From contig CAVXWX010000003.1 of the NCBI GenBank assembly GCA_963765555.1, positions 62,001 to 126,000 of the forward strand: a DNA stretch of 64,000 nt. Direction: 5' to 3'. Shown in pieces: positions 54,519-64,000 of this stretch. Positions within the stretch are counted from its first letter, which is position 1. Every line of letters starts with the position of its first letter. A model generated the notes under the pieces. The model did no database searches, was not told where the DNA came from, and was given only the letters and a program-made list of their open reading frames with translations. This DNA is from JL08 sp963765555. Its GTDB lineage: Bacteria; Pseudomonadota; Alphaproteobacteria; Rhodobacterales; Rhodobacteraceae. A program made the position numbers and the translations under genes.

Positions 54519-55022
54519 ATGTCATTTCCGTTATTCATCCTGAGCCAGTTTTCCGTCATTGCCTTTGCGTTGCTTGGGGGCGTTTTTCTGGTGTTTTCAG
54601 ACTTTGTGATGCGCGCATTGGGGCGCACCAGCGGATCGGGCGGCGCCGAAGCGATGCAGATCATCAACCGCGAGGTGTTCCGGTCCGCCTTTATGATCCT
54701 GTTTCTGGGGATGGTCCCCGTATCGCTGATCATCGTCATATACAGCGCCCTGACCCTGTCGGGGCCTGCAGCCACGATCATGATTTCTGCGGGTATCGTT
54801 TATCTGGTTGCGGGGTTCGGGGTGACCGTTGTGTTTAATGTTCCGTTGAACCAGACGCTGGATGGTATGGTTCCGGACGCAGCGGCCACGCGGTCGTTCT
54901 GGTCCGATACATACCTGCCCAAGTGGACGTTTTGGAACAGTGTCAGAACCGTTGCCTGTGTCATTGCGTGCGGCCTGCTGCTGGGGGCTCTTACAATGAC
55001 GGCGACAGATCTTTCAATTTAG
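54519..55022 (+). CDS. DUF1772 (anthrone-oxygenase-like) membrane protein
   Basis: A 167-residue membrane protein with four spans (about 5-25, 53-75, 83-103, 145-163) and the DUF1772 mark NVPLNQTLDGM in the third loop. The family is related to fungal anthrone oxygenases and often sits beside NmrA-like reductases and AraC or TetR regulators, as here. Function in bacteria unknown. AAAGGAAC precedes ATG 54519; the gap of 114 bases to the upstream gene allows co-transcription. Confidence 0.85.
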   Translation: MSFPLFILSQFSVIAFALLGGVFLVFSDFVMRALGRTSGSGGAEAMQIINREVFRSAFMILFLGMVPVSLIIVIYSALTLSGPAATIMISAGIVYLVAGFGVTVVFNVPLNQTLDGMVPDAAATRSFWSDTYLPKWTFWNSVRTVACVIACGLLLGALTMTATDLSI

Positions 55023-55154
55023 GCGCAGGGAAAGGGGGCGTTTACAAAAACAGATTTGCGCAAACGGCTTTCGACGGTACAGTTGCAAAAATCCATCAAG
55101 GCCGATGCAATTGAGCACGCGGCAAAAAATACGGTTCGGGGCTGCCACGACACC

Positions 55155-58100
55155 ATGACAGCGAAGAAAACCCAGCCAGATACAACTGCGGATTTTGCGC
55201 AGAAGATCCGGTATCTGGAACAGGAACTAAGCGACCAGAAGGCGCGGACAGCGGCGGTTACGGATGTGCTGCGCAGCATCGAGGCGTCAAGGGACGATAT
55301 CCAGCCGGTCTTTGGCATGATCGCCAAAAACGCGACAGAACTGTGCAAGGCCAAGTTCTGCATGCTGTGGCGCTATGACGGAACGATGATCCATTACTGT
55401 GCCAGCCACGGGTTTTCCGATGAATTCATGGAGACCTATCTGGCCAAGTTCCCGATGGTGCCCGATGCGTCCGGCATGGCCTATGCGGCGATCAAGGCCG
55501 GGCACGTCTATCATTTGCCCGACGCGCAATCAGATACTTATTTCGATAACGAAACGGCCAAAGTCCATGGCTATCAATACATGGTCAGCCTTCCCATCAA
55601 TGCGGATGGGCGCATATGGGGCGTCATGGTGCTGGCCTGGCCCATGGCCGAGGCTCCGACAGAGGCGGATGTGTCGCTGCTTGAAACGTTCGTGAGTCAG
55701 GCCGCGATTGCCATCCAGAATGCACAAACCTTTGCAGACAAGCAGCAGGCGCTGTCCCACCAGACGGCCACGTCGGACATTCTGCGGGTGATCAGCCAAT
55801 CGCCCACAGACACGCAACCGGTGCTGGACAGAATTGCGCAAACTGCCAAAACCCTGTGCAATGCGCGGTGGTGCATGTTGTTCCGGTATGATGGAGAAAT
55901 GCTGCATCTTGACGCGCAGCACGGATTTGATCCCGCGTTTCTTCAGGCGTTTCAGAACGAATTTCCATCGCCGGTACATGATAAATCAATGGCGGCCCAA
56001 GTGATCGCCACGGGTCAGCCTGCCCGCATCGACAATGCCATGACAACGGACTGGCTGGACCGTGATATGGCGCGCGCGAATAAGATTGATCAATCTGTTG
56101 CGGTTCCGATCGAATGCGCAGGGCGCATCTGGGGCATTATCACACTGGCATGGCCGGAAATGAATGGGCAGCGCGCAGACGAGACTGAATTGCTGGAAAC
56201 ATTTGCAGGGCAGGCGAGCATCGCTATTCAGAACACCCGCCTGTTTCAGGAAACCCAGGAAGCACTGGCGCGTGAAAGGGCAAATGCCGAAATCCTGCAG
56301 GTGATCAACGAGGCGACGCCTGACTTGCAGCCGGTCTTTGATCTGATTGCCGAAAAATCGGCTCAACTCTGTGGGGCGCGGTATTGTGTGCTGGATCGCT
56401 ATGATGGGGCCGCATTGCATTTTTGTGCCCAGCACGGGTTTCCGGCAGACATGGTGCCAGAACTTGTTGCTGACTATCCGATAACCGGGGCCAAGGGCCA
56501 TATGGCTACCGTTGTGTCCGAAACTGGAAATCTCACACATTTCGAAGATGCGCAGCGCTCTGATTATTACGATCCGGACTATGCCGCTGCTGTGGGCTTT
56601 CGTCGCGTGCTCGGCGTGCCGATAAAGACGGACGGTCGGGTTTGGGGCACGATCACTCTGGCGTGGCCCGACACCACACCACCGCCGCCCGCGAATATCG
56701 AACTGGTGCAAAGCTTTGCCAATCAGGCCAGTATCGCCATCGAAAACGCACGGCTTTTGCGCGAAACCCAAGAGGCTCTTGCGCGCGAAAAGGCGAACGC
56801 GGAAATCCTGCAGGTGATCAACGAGGCAACGTCGGATTTGCAGCCGGTCTTTGATCTGGTCGTGCAGAAATCGGCCGAACTGTGTGGCGCGAAGTTTTGC
56901 GTTCTCGACCGGTATGATGGGGAATTATACCATTTCTGCGCGCAGTTTGGGTTCCCGCCCAAGACAGTCAAGGATCTGAAGTCTGACTATCCGTTCATCG
57001 GGACACCCGGCCACCTGTCGCCGCGGGTGATCAAGAGCGGCGATATCGTCCAAATTGTCGATGCCCAAACCGATAAGAATTATTTTTCACCTGAATTGGC
57101 CGCAAAAGTGGGATTCCGGCGGCTTTTGGGTGTGCCGATCCGGGCGAATGGGCGGATCTGGGGCGCGATCAACCTCGGGTGGCTCGACACCGCTCCTCCG
57201 CCGCCGGCAAACATCGAACTGGTGCAAAGCTTTGCCAATCAGGCCAGCATCGCCATTGAAAACGCGCGGTTGTTGCGCGAAACGCAGGAACGCACAGCCG
57301 AAGTGACCGAAGCGCTTGAACGTGAAACCGTCACGACAGACATCCTGCGCGCCATCAGCCAGTCCCCGACGGATGTGCAACCGGTGATAGATACGATCGT
57401 CAGCAGTGCAACGCAGTTGATCGATTGTGACATGGCGATCCTACATTTGCTGAAGGGCGATCACTATTGGCCGGCGGCGGGGGCGGGGCGCGGGGGCGTG
57501 TTGATCACCGAGAAAATCAAGGAAAGCGCGCGCAAACTGGCCATCCGCATTACTGCGGACGGTTTGCCGCTTCAGCCTCTGGCCCCGGACGAGAATTTCC
57601 CGTCGCGCGCTATGGCAACGCGCGACGTGCAGCATATCATCGACTGGGAGAATTACGATCTGCCCCCCCACGAGATGGAGCGCGGCAAACAGTTCGGTTT
57701 AAAAGGCGCGATCTACATTCCCCTTCTTCAGGGCGGAGAGTGTCTGGGGTCGCTGGCCTTGGGCACATTCACAAGAACTGCGTTTACAGAGCAGGATATC
57801 GCGTTGGGAAAATCGTTCTGCGATCAGGCGATCATTGCGCTGCGCAACACGCAACTGTTCATCGAGACGCAAGAAGCGCTGGAATACCAGACAGCCACGT
57901 CCGAAGTGCTGGATGTGATTTCAAGATCGCCCAGTGAACTGGATCCGGTTCTGGATGCCATTCTTGAAGTGGCTGTGCGGATCTGCAAACCGCAATATGC
58001 TTATGCCGCACTGCTTAACCCGAAGGACGGGCGCTATCACATCGTATCGACAAAGAACGTAGAACCCGATTTCTTTGAGTTCCTGAAGGCCCATCCGATA

Positions 58101-61100
58101 CCGCCGGGGCAGGGCACATGCACGGGCCGCACGGCTTTGCTGGGGCAGACGGTTTATATCGAGGATACGGAACACGACGACAGCTATGAATGGAAAGAGG
58201 CCGCCCAGCGTGGCGATTTTCTGTCCACGCTGGGCGTGCCGCTGATCAAGGACGGCGTGACGGTGGGTGTTCTGTCACTGGCTGACGGAAAACGATCGGC
58301 GTTTTCTGCCCAAACAGATCGACCTGGTGGAAACCTTTGCGGCACAAGCCGTGATCGCGATCAGCAACGCCCGCCTGTTCGACGAGGTGCAGGCCCGCAC
58401 CGCCGAAGTGACCGAAGCGCTGGAACAGCAGAAGGCATCGGCTGAAATCCTCAGCGTGATCAGCCAATCGGTTGAGGACACGCAGCCCGTGTTCGAGAAA
58501 ATCCTTGAAAGTTGTCAGCATTTGTTCGGGGGCGAAGAGCTGGATGTGCTGCTGGTGGATGAACACGGGATGCTGCAAGTCGCCGCCTATCTGGGTGACC
58601 ACCGCGATACGCTGCTCAAAACCTTTCCCGCCCCGTGGGAAATCACCCCCGCCGGAGAGGCGATCCGCACCAAAAAAGTGACCAATTTTTCCGATGTGCA
58701 AAACAACCCCGACACGCCACCGGTTTTGCGGCGTATCGGGCAGGCTGCGGGATACCACTCCGTCGCCTTCGCCCCGATGATCTGGGAGGGCAAAGGCATC
58801 GGCGTGGTGGGCGTGGCACGGTCTGCCAAACCGTTTACCGACAAGGAACTGCGGATCATGCAGGGCTTTGCCGATCAGGCGGTGATCGCGATCCAGAACG
58901 CGCGGCTGTTCAAGGAAACGCAAGCATCACTGGCGCGCCAAACGGCCAGCGCGAATATTCTGCGCACAATCAGCGCGTCTTCGACCGATACTACCCCTGT
59001 CTTTCAGGAAATCGTTAAATCGACGACCCAGCTTATCGATTGCGATATGGCGGTCGCGTTGATCAAGGAACGGGATACGCTGTCACAGATTGCAGTGGCT
59101 AACCGTGACGGGTTGGTGGAAAATCCGGCCAAGATATCGGTTCCCATCGATCCTGAACACAACCTGCCATCGCAGGCCATCTTTTCGCGCCAGGTGCTAC
59201 ACACGCCGGATTGGGATAGCGCCGATCTCAAACCTATCGATCAGGAGATCAGAGAACGGTCCGGCATCAAATCCACGATCATGTTGCCGCTGTTGAACGG
59301 GGACGATTGCGCCGGAACGCTGAATATTTTCCGGTTCACAAAAAAGGCATTCACCGAAGAAGAGATTGCCGTTGCCCAGACCTTTTGCGATCAGGCGGTG
59401 ATCGCGCTCCAGAACACAAAACTGTTCAAGGAAACGCAAACCGCGCTTGTCCGGCAGACCGCCAGTGCCGACATCCTGCGGGTGATCAGCGGGGCGCAAG
59501 AGGATGCCGGCCCGGTCTTCATGGCCATCGCCGAGGCCAGTCTGGGTTTGCTTGATTGCGACAGCGCGGCTGCATTGATGCGGGTCGGCGATCATTTCAT
59601 TCCGCAAGCCGGTATCGTGAGGAACAAGGATTCGCGTCTGACGCTTGATCCAACTCCGGTCAAGATCGACCCCGCGTTGAACTATCCGTCCCGGGTGATC
59701 GAGACCGGCAAACTGATCCACATCGAGGACTTTGCCACCGAGGATTTGCCAAGGCACGAGATTGACGCGGTTCGGAAATTTGGCATGAAATCGTCAATCT
59801 TCCTGCCAATGATGCGGGAAGGGTATTGCGTCGGGGTTCTGATCTTTACCCGCAACACCGTCGCGCGTGCCTTTAGCCCCGAAGAAATCGAACTGGCCAA
59901 TTCGTTCTGCGATCAGGCCGTGATCGCCATCGAAAATGCGCGCCTGTTCCGCGAAGCGCAAGAGGCGCGCGCCGCTGCCGAAACCGCGAACGAAGCCAAA
60001 AGCGCGTTTCTTGCCACGATGAGCCATGAAATCCGCACCCCGATGAATGCCGTGATCGGGATGAGCGGGCTGTTGATCGATACCGAATTGAACGAGGAAC
60101 AGCACGACTACGCGAAAACCATTCGGGACAGCGGGGATGCCTTGCTGGACATCATCAACGAAATTCTTGATTTCTCCAAAATCGAAGCCGGACAGATGGA
60201 TATTGAAAACCAGCCGTTCGATCTGCGCGAAAGCATCGAATCCGCGATGGATCTGATCAGTGCGCGCGCTGCGGAGAAGAACCTTGATATCGCCTATATC
60301 TATGATGATGACGTGCCGGCCGCCGTCAGTGGTGATCTGACCCGCCTGCGCCAGATATTGCTGAACCTGTTGTCCAATGCCGTCAAATTCACCGACACCG
60401 GCGAAGTGGTGCTGTCGGTGTCTTGTGCGTCGCGCACCAAAGACCGTGTGGAACTGGCCTTTAGCGTTCGCGATACCGGCATCGGGCTGACACCTGCGGG
60501 TATGAAACGCCTGTTTCAGTCCTTTAGTCAGGCCGACAGTTCGACCACGCGCAAATACGGCGGTACGGGCCTTGGATTGGCGATATCCAAACGGCTGGCC
60601 GATCTGATGGACGGGACGATGTGGGCCACCAGCGACGGGGCAGGCAAGGGTGCGACCTTTCATTTCACCATCAAGGTTGGCACGGCCACATTGCCGAAAA
60701 CACAGGCGCGCAGTCTGGTCGGACAACAATCCGAACTGATGGGCAAACGGTTGTTGGTTGTGGATGACAATGCCACAAACCGCAAAATACTGGCGCTGCA
60801 AACAGCAAAATGGGGCACGCAGACGCGCGCCACCGGTGCGCCAAAAGAAGCGTTGCAATGGTTGAAGGACGGCGATCGTTTCGATCTGGCGATCCTTGAT
60901 ATGCACATGCCCGACATGGACGGGGCGCAACTGGCGGGTGAAATACGCAAGATAAATGCGCAGATGCCGCTGGTTCTGTTCAGCTCTCTCGGGATGCGCG
61001 AAACGGAAACAAAAACCGGACTATTCAGCGCCTATCTGGCAAAACCGCTGCGGCAATCGCAATTGTTTGACACGCTTGTTACGCTGTTCGCGCCGGAAAA

Positions 61101-61551
61101 AGCCGATGCCCCCGTCAAGAAAACCGGCGAAAAGCCCAAGGCAGATCCGGAACTCGCGGCGCGTCACCCTTTGCGTATTCTGTTGGCCGAAGACAATCTG
61201 GTGAACCAGAAACTGGCCCTGCGCCTACTCGAACAGATGGGGTATCGCGCGGATCTGGCCAGCAACGGGGTAGAAGCGCTGCAAAGTGTGGAACGCCAGA
61301 CATATGATGTGGTGCTGATGGATGTGCAAATGCCCGAAATGGACGGATTGGAAGCCTCGCGTCGCATCACCGCAACGCGCAAGCCGAACGAACGGCCCCG
61401 TATCATCGCGATGACGGCAAACGCCATGCAGGGGGACCGCGAAATGTGTCTGGACGCGGGAATGGATGATTACATTGCCAAACCGATCCGCGTGGATCTT
61501 TTGATGGATGCGCTGAAAAATGTGCCTCAACGCAAAAGGAAAAACCAATGA
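55155..61551 (+). pseudogene. Giant hybrid histidine kinase with nine GAF domains, frameshifted
   Basis: About 2131 residues once one surplus base is removed. Nine GAF domains repeat every ~170-190 residues (QPV-type starts near residues 49, 220, 391, 561, 740, 929, 1108, 1278, 1451), joined by helical linkers. Then come HisKA (FLATMSHEIRTPMNAVIGMSGLL, ~1615), HATPase_c (DTGIGL, YGGTGLGLAIS) and two receivers (RLLVVDDNATNRK ~1860, Asp in LAILDMHMPDMDG; RILLAEDNLVNQK ~2005, Asp in VVLMDVQMPEMDG). The frame breaks inside GAF6 at GCT (58281) + surplus G + ACG (58285); the second frame runs to 61551. No membrane span, so it is a cytoplasmic sensor. It is coupled to Hpt and cyclase genes. ATG 55155 is the likely start; no strong ribosome binding site. 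Confidence 0.85.
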
Positions 61552-61886
61552 CCGATGGCCCGATAGACCCCGCTGTGTTGTCCGACCTTCAGGAAGCGAT
61601 GGGGGCGGAATTTGCCAGCGAACTGGTGGCAACCTTTCTGGATGAAGGCCCCGCAATGTTAAAGGAGCTGCAAGAGGCGATCACAAAAGGTGACGCCGAC
61701 GGGTTTCGCCGTGCAGCCCATTCCGTGAAATCGAATGCCAATGTGTTTGGTGCCACCGCGCTGGCCGAACTGGCGCGCCAACTGGAACTTGGCGGACTGA
61801 GCGAAAACGCTGAAGCCGACATTGCGGCGGCCAGCGAACTTGAAGCTGAATTCGGTCGCGCCGCTGCTGCGTTGAAGGGCACGTAA
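61548..61886 (+). CDS. Hpt phosphotransfer protein
   Basis: A 112-residue single Hpt domain with phospho-accepting His58 in RRAAHSVKSNANVFGA. It overlaps the kinase stop by four bases and ends one base before the cyclase gene. It should carry phosphate from the kinase receivers to the receiver of the next protein, completing a phosphorelay. Confidence 0.93.
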   Translation: MTDGPIDPAVLSDLQEAMGAEFASELVATFLDEGPAMLKELQEAITKGDADGFRRAAHSVKSNANVFGATALAELARQLELGGLSENAEADIAAASELEAEFGRAAAALKGT

Positions 61887-61887
61887 C

Positions 61888-62928
61888 ATGTCCGCTGCGG
61901 CCCGCCTGCTGATTGTGGATGACAACAAGGTCAACCGGCTGTTGCTGTCGCGCAGTGTCGAAATGCTGGGCTATGACGCGTCTGTCGCCGAAAACGGGCG
62001 CATCGCGATGGAACAGTTGCGCGCCGCGCCGTTTGATCTGTTGCTGCTGGATATCGAAATGCCCGAAATGGATGGTTTCGAGGTTCTGGAAGCGATCAAG
62101 CTTGATCCCGATCTAAGGGACCTGCCGGTTATCGTCACGTCTTCTGTGGAAGGGATCGAAAACATTGTGCGCTGTATCGAACTGGGGGCCGAAGATTATC
62201 TGGCCAAGCCGGTCAACAGGGTGCTGTTGCAGGCGCGGTTGACATCCAGTCTTGAAAAGAAACGGTTGCGCGACGAACAGAAAGTGTTGCTGAAACGGTT
62301 TGCCACCCGTGAAGTGGCACAGGATTTGCAGGATTCCGGCTTTGCTCTGGGCGGGCGCCGCGTCAATGCGTCGGTCCTGTTTTGCGATATTCGCGGGTTT
62401 ACGGCCCTGTCCGAAAACCAACCGCCCGAAGATACCATCGAATTGCTCAACATCTACTACACCTTGATGTTTGAAGCGGTTGATTGTCACGGCGGCATCG
62501 TGTCCCTGATGGTCGGGGACGGGTTGATGGTTTTGTTCGGTGCACCCCAACCGCTTGAAGAACCCGCACAAAGCGCTGTGAACGCGGCGCAGGACATGCT
62601 GGCCATGATGGCCGAATTCAATCTTGAACGTGTCGCCGGCAACAAGCCGGAAGTCCGGATCGGGATCGGTATTGCCACAGGCGAAGTTGTTGCCGGATAT
62701 GCCGGTACACAAGAGCGTGCGACCTATACGTGCATTGGCGACAAGGTGAACCTTGCCGCACGTCTGGAAGCCCACACCAAGGTTGTTGGATGTGACATCC
62801 TGATGGATGAAACGACACGATGCGCGCTGGGCGAACATCCAGGATTGCAGGCGGTCAGACAAGTCCGGTTCAAAGGGTTTTCAGACCCGCAGGACGTACA
62901 TGCAATCGGGTCCAACCAAGACGGATGA
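61888..62928 (+). CDS. Response regulator with class III nucleotide cyclase output
   Basis: A 346-residue protein: receiver (DDN at 11-13, phospho-Asp55 in LLLDIEMPEMDGFE, Lys in YLAKPVN), a helical linker (115-150), and a class III adenylate/guanylate cyclase domain. Metal-binding Asp167 (VLFCDIRGFTAL) and Asp211 (LMVGDGLMVLFG) and the transition-state pair in GDKVNLAARLE (Asn288, Arg292) are present, so it should be active, most likely making cAMP. Last gene of the kinase-Hpt-cyclase unit. Confidence 0.93.
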   Translation: MSAAARLLIVDDNKVNRLLLSRSVEMLGYDASVAENGRIAMEQLRAAPFDLLLLDIEMPEMDGFEVLEAIKLDPDLRDLPVIVTSSVEGIENIVRCIELGAEDYLAKPVNRVLLQARLTSSLEKKRLRDEQKVLLKRFATREVAQDLQDSGFALGGRRVNASVLFCDIRGFTALSENQPPEDTIELLNIYYTLMFEAVDCHGGIVSLMVGDGLMVLFGAPQPLEEPAQSAVNAAQDMLAMMAEFNLERVAGNKPEVRIGIGIATGEVVAGYAGTQERATYTCIGDKVNLAARLEAHTKVVGCDILMDETTRCALGEHPGLQAVRQVRFKGFSDPQDVHAIGSNQDG

Positions 62929-62973
62929 GGCCAAGGGTGCCATTCCAAACGTCCGGCCGCACGGGCAATCCGT

Positions 62974-63096
62974 AAATTATGCAGTGATGTGCGCGGGTTC
63001 TGCTCAGTAAAAAGCTGGAATTTCCGCTTGTTTCAGTACAATTCGGCTCTTGTGATTTCCAGCGTCTGCATATTAGATGTTAATTGTGCATAATTT
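62974..63096. repeat. Inverted repeat flanking the tupB promoter region
   Basis: AAATTATGCA (62974-62983) and its exact complement TGCATAATTT (63087-63096) lie 103 bases apart; with flanks the match is 12 of 13 (CGTAAATTATGCA against CGGAAATTATGCA). A further TGCATA is at 63067-63072. It may be a two-site operator for the tungstate transporter. No gene is seen in this 185-base gap. Confidence 0.5.
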
Positions 63097-63113
63097 CCGT
63101 AAGGACGTAAAGT

Positions 63114-63821
63114 TTGCAAAGCATTTGGGAGTCGTTGGGTATCGCCCTTGCGCTGGTTCTGTCCGGTGATGCCGACCTGATCGAAATTGTGGGGCTGTCT
63201 TTGCGTGTCAGCCTGACTGCGACGGCGCTGGCCTGCCTGATCGGATTGCCGGTTGGTGCCTTGGTGGCTGTGGCGCGGTTTCGCGGGCGCAGCGCGGTTC
63301 TTATCCTGATGAACGCCCTGATGGGGTTGCCGCCCGTCGTTGTCGGCTTGCTGGTTTACTCTGCACCTTTCAGGTCCGGTCCGCTGGGGTTTCTGGGGCT
63401 GTTATATACACCCACTGCGATGATCATTGCGCAGACGATATTGATCGCGCCGATTGTTGCCGCCCTGTCGCGGCAGGTGCTGGAAGACCTTTACGCTGAA
63501 TATGCAGAGCAGTTCCGTTCGCTTTACTTGTCGCGCTGGCAGGTCATTCAGGCGCTGTTGTGGGATGCGCGGTATTCCTTGCTGACGGTTGGTCTGGCGG
63601 GGTTCGGGCGCGCGGTCGCCGAAGTTGGCGCAGTGATCATCGTGGGCGGCAATATCGATCATCTCACACGGGTGATGACCACCGCCATCGCACTTGAAAC
63701 CTCCAAGGGTGATCTTGGGCTTGCGCTGGCACTGGGCATCATCCTTTTGGTGATCGCATTGGGGGTGAATGCGGCCGTGCAGGCATTGCGCCTGACGGCA
63801 GTCCGGCAGGCCTATGTCTGA
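63114..63821 (+). CDS. tupB: Tungstate-type ABC transporter permease
   Basis: A 235-residue permease with about five spans and the TupB/ModB-like loop EDLYAEYAEQFRSLYLSRWQVIQALLWDARYSLLTVGLAGFGRAVAEVGAVIIVGGNI. The start is a TTG at 63114 with TAAGGACG before it and no nearby ATG. No TupA binding-protein gene precedes it; that gene may be to the right of the window. The next gene (ATPase) overlaps by eight bases. Tungstate or molybdate is the likely substrate. Confidence 0.87.
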   Translation: MQSIWESLGIALALVLSGDADLIEIVGLSLRVSLTATALACLIGLPVGALVAVARFRGRSAVLILMNALMGLPPVVVGLLVYSAPFRSGPLGFLGLLYTPTAMIIAQTILIAPIVAALSRQVLEDLYAEYAEQFRSLYLSRWQVIQALLWDARYSLLTVGLAGFGRAVAEVGAVIIVGGNIDHLTRVMTTAIALETSKGDLGLALALGIILLVIALGVNAAVQALRLTAVRQAYV

Positions 63822-64000
63822 CGCGGTGTCGTCGGTTATGCCCCGGGCAAGCGGGCTGGCACAGGTGGCATCGCCCTTGTTGCCGCTGCGGGTGCGTGAC
63901 CTGACGCTTGGGTTTGGCGATGTGGCGATACTGAAACAGATCAATCTTGATCTGGCGGCAGGGGGCTGCACGATGGTGATGGGCCCCAACGGCGTTGGCA
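63814..64000 (+). CDS. tupC: Tungstate-type ABC transporter ATP-binding protein, N-terminal part
   Basis: Only the first 62 residues lie in the window, from ATG 63814 inside the end of tupB. After a ~26-residue non-conserved leader come LRVRDLTLGFGDVAILKQINLDLAAGG and the start of Walker A, GPNGVG, where the window ends. ATPase by position and motif; cut by the window edge. Confidence 0.8.
   Translation, partial: MSDAVSSVMPRASGLAQVASPLLPLRVRDLTLGFGDVAILKQINLDLAAGGCTMVMGPNGVG

Noticed and set aside
63402..63989. Long minus-strand frame over the tupB region
   Set aside because: Antisense shadow of a clear permease gene; no recognisable protein features.

Overview
The window is G+C-rich, densely packed DNA whose gene content points to an alphaproteobacterium, most likely a Rhodobacterales (Roseobacter-group) bacterium. 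The pointers are a ureDABCEFG urease operon with a His-tailed UreE, the Anbu / transglutaminase / alpha-E / circularly permuted ATP-grasp operon, a DMGDH-type oxidase beside a non-pyrrolysine MttB homologue, and several Crp/Fnr and LysR regulators. This placement is inference from gene families and layout. I see no rRNA, tRNA, CRISPR array, insertion sequence or prophage.

Layout. 1-239: end of a PfkB-type sugar kinase. 0.4-5.6 kb: urease structural and nickel-insertion genes. 5.7-9.7 kb: the Anbu operon. 9.9-25.3 kb: a nitrogen/osmolyte catabolism block, with a DMGDH-like oxidase, an MttB-like methyltransferase, two LysR regulators, a complete PotD/YdcS-type ABC importer with gamma-aminobutyraldehyde dehydrogenase, and a ProX/ProV/ProW-type quaternary-amine importer followed by a hydrolase. 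26.2-30 kb: two unrelated phosphate transporters (Pit and a PhoU-tailed Na/Pi type) and a small coiled-coil gene.

30.1-44.1 kb is the most interesting block. It holds a Lon-like protease, a stress-type protein and CbpA/CbpM; a hybrid histidine kinase with a FixL-type heme PAS domain; an FNR-like regulator; an OmpR-type regulator; an M50 protease with CBS domains; a CxxC membrane protein; a universal stress protein; a phasin-like protein; a second Crp/Fnr protein; and a CBS protein. Five FNR-type boxes (TTGAT-N4-ATCAA-like) sit in front of these genes, which suggests one oxygen- or NO-responsive stress regulon spread over several transcription units.

44.4-64 kb: a kinase / M23 / class III aminotransferase fusion; the DabA-DabB inorganic-carbon pump with a divergent LysR gene; an AraC regulator with a clear tandem operator in front of an NmrA-like reductase and a DUF1772 membrane protein; a very large nine-GAF hybrid kinase with Hpt and cyclase-output partners; and the start of a tungstate-type ABC transporter.

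Four conserved genes (transglutaminase, kinase-aminotransferase fusion, dabA, nine-GAF kinase) are each broken by one surplus base. All four breaks have the same sign, so sequencing or assembly insertions are a strong alternative to true pseudogenes.
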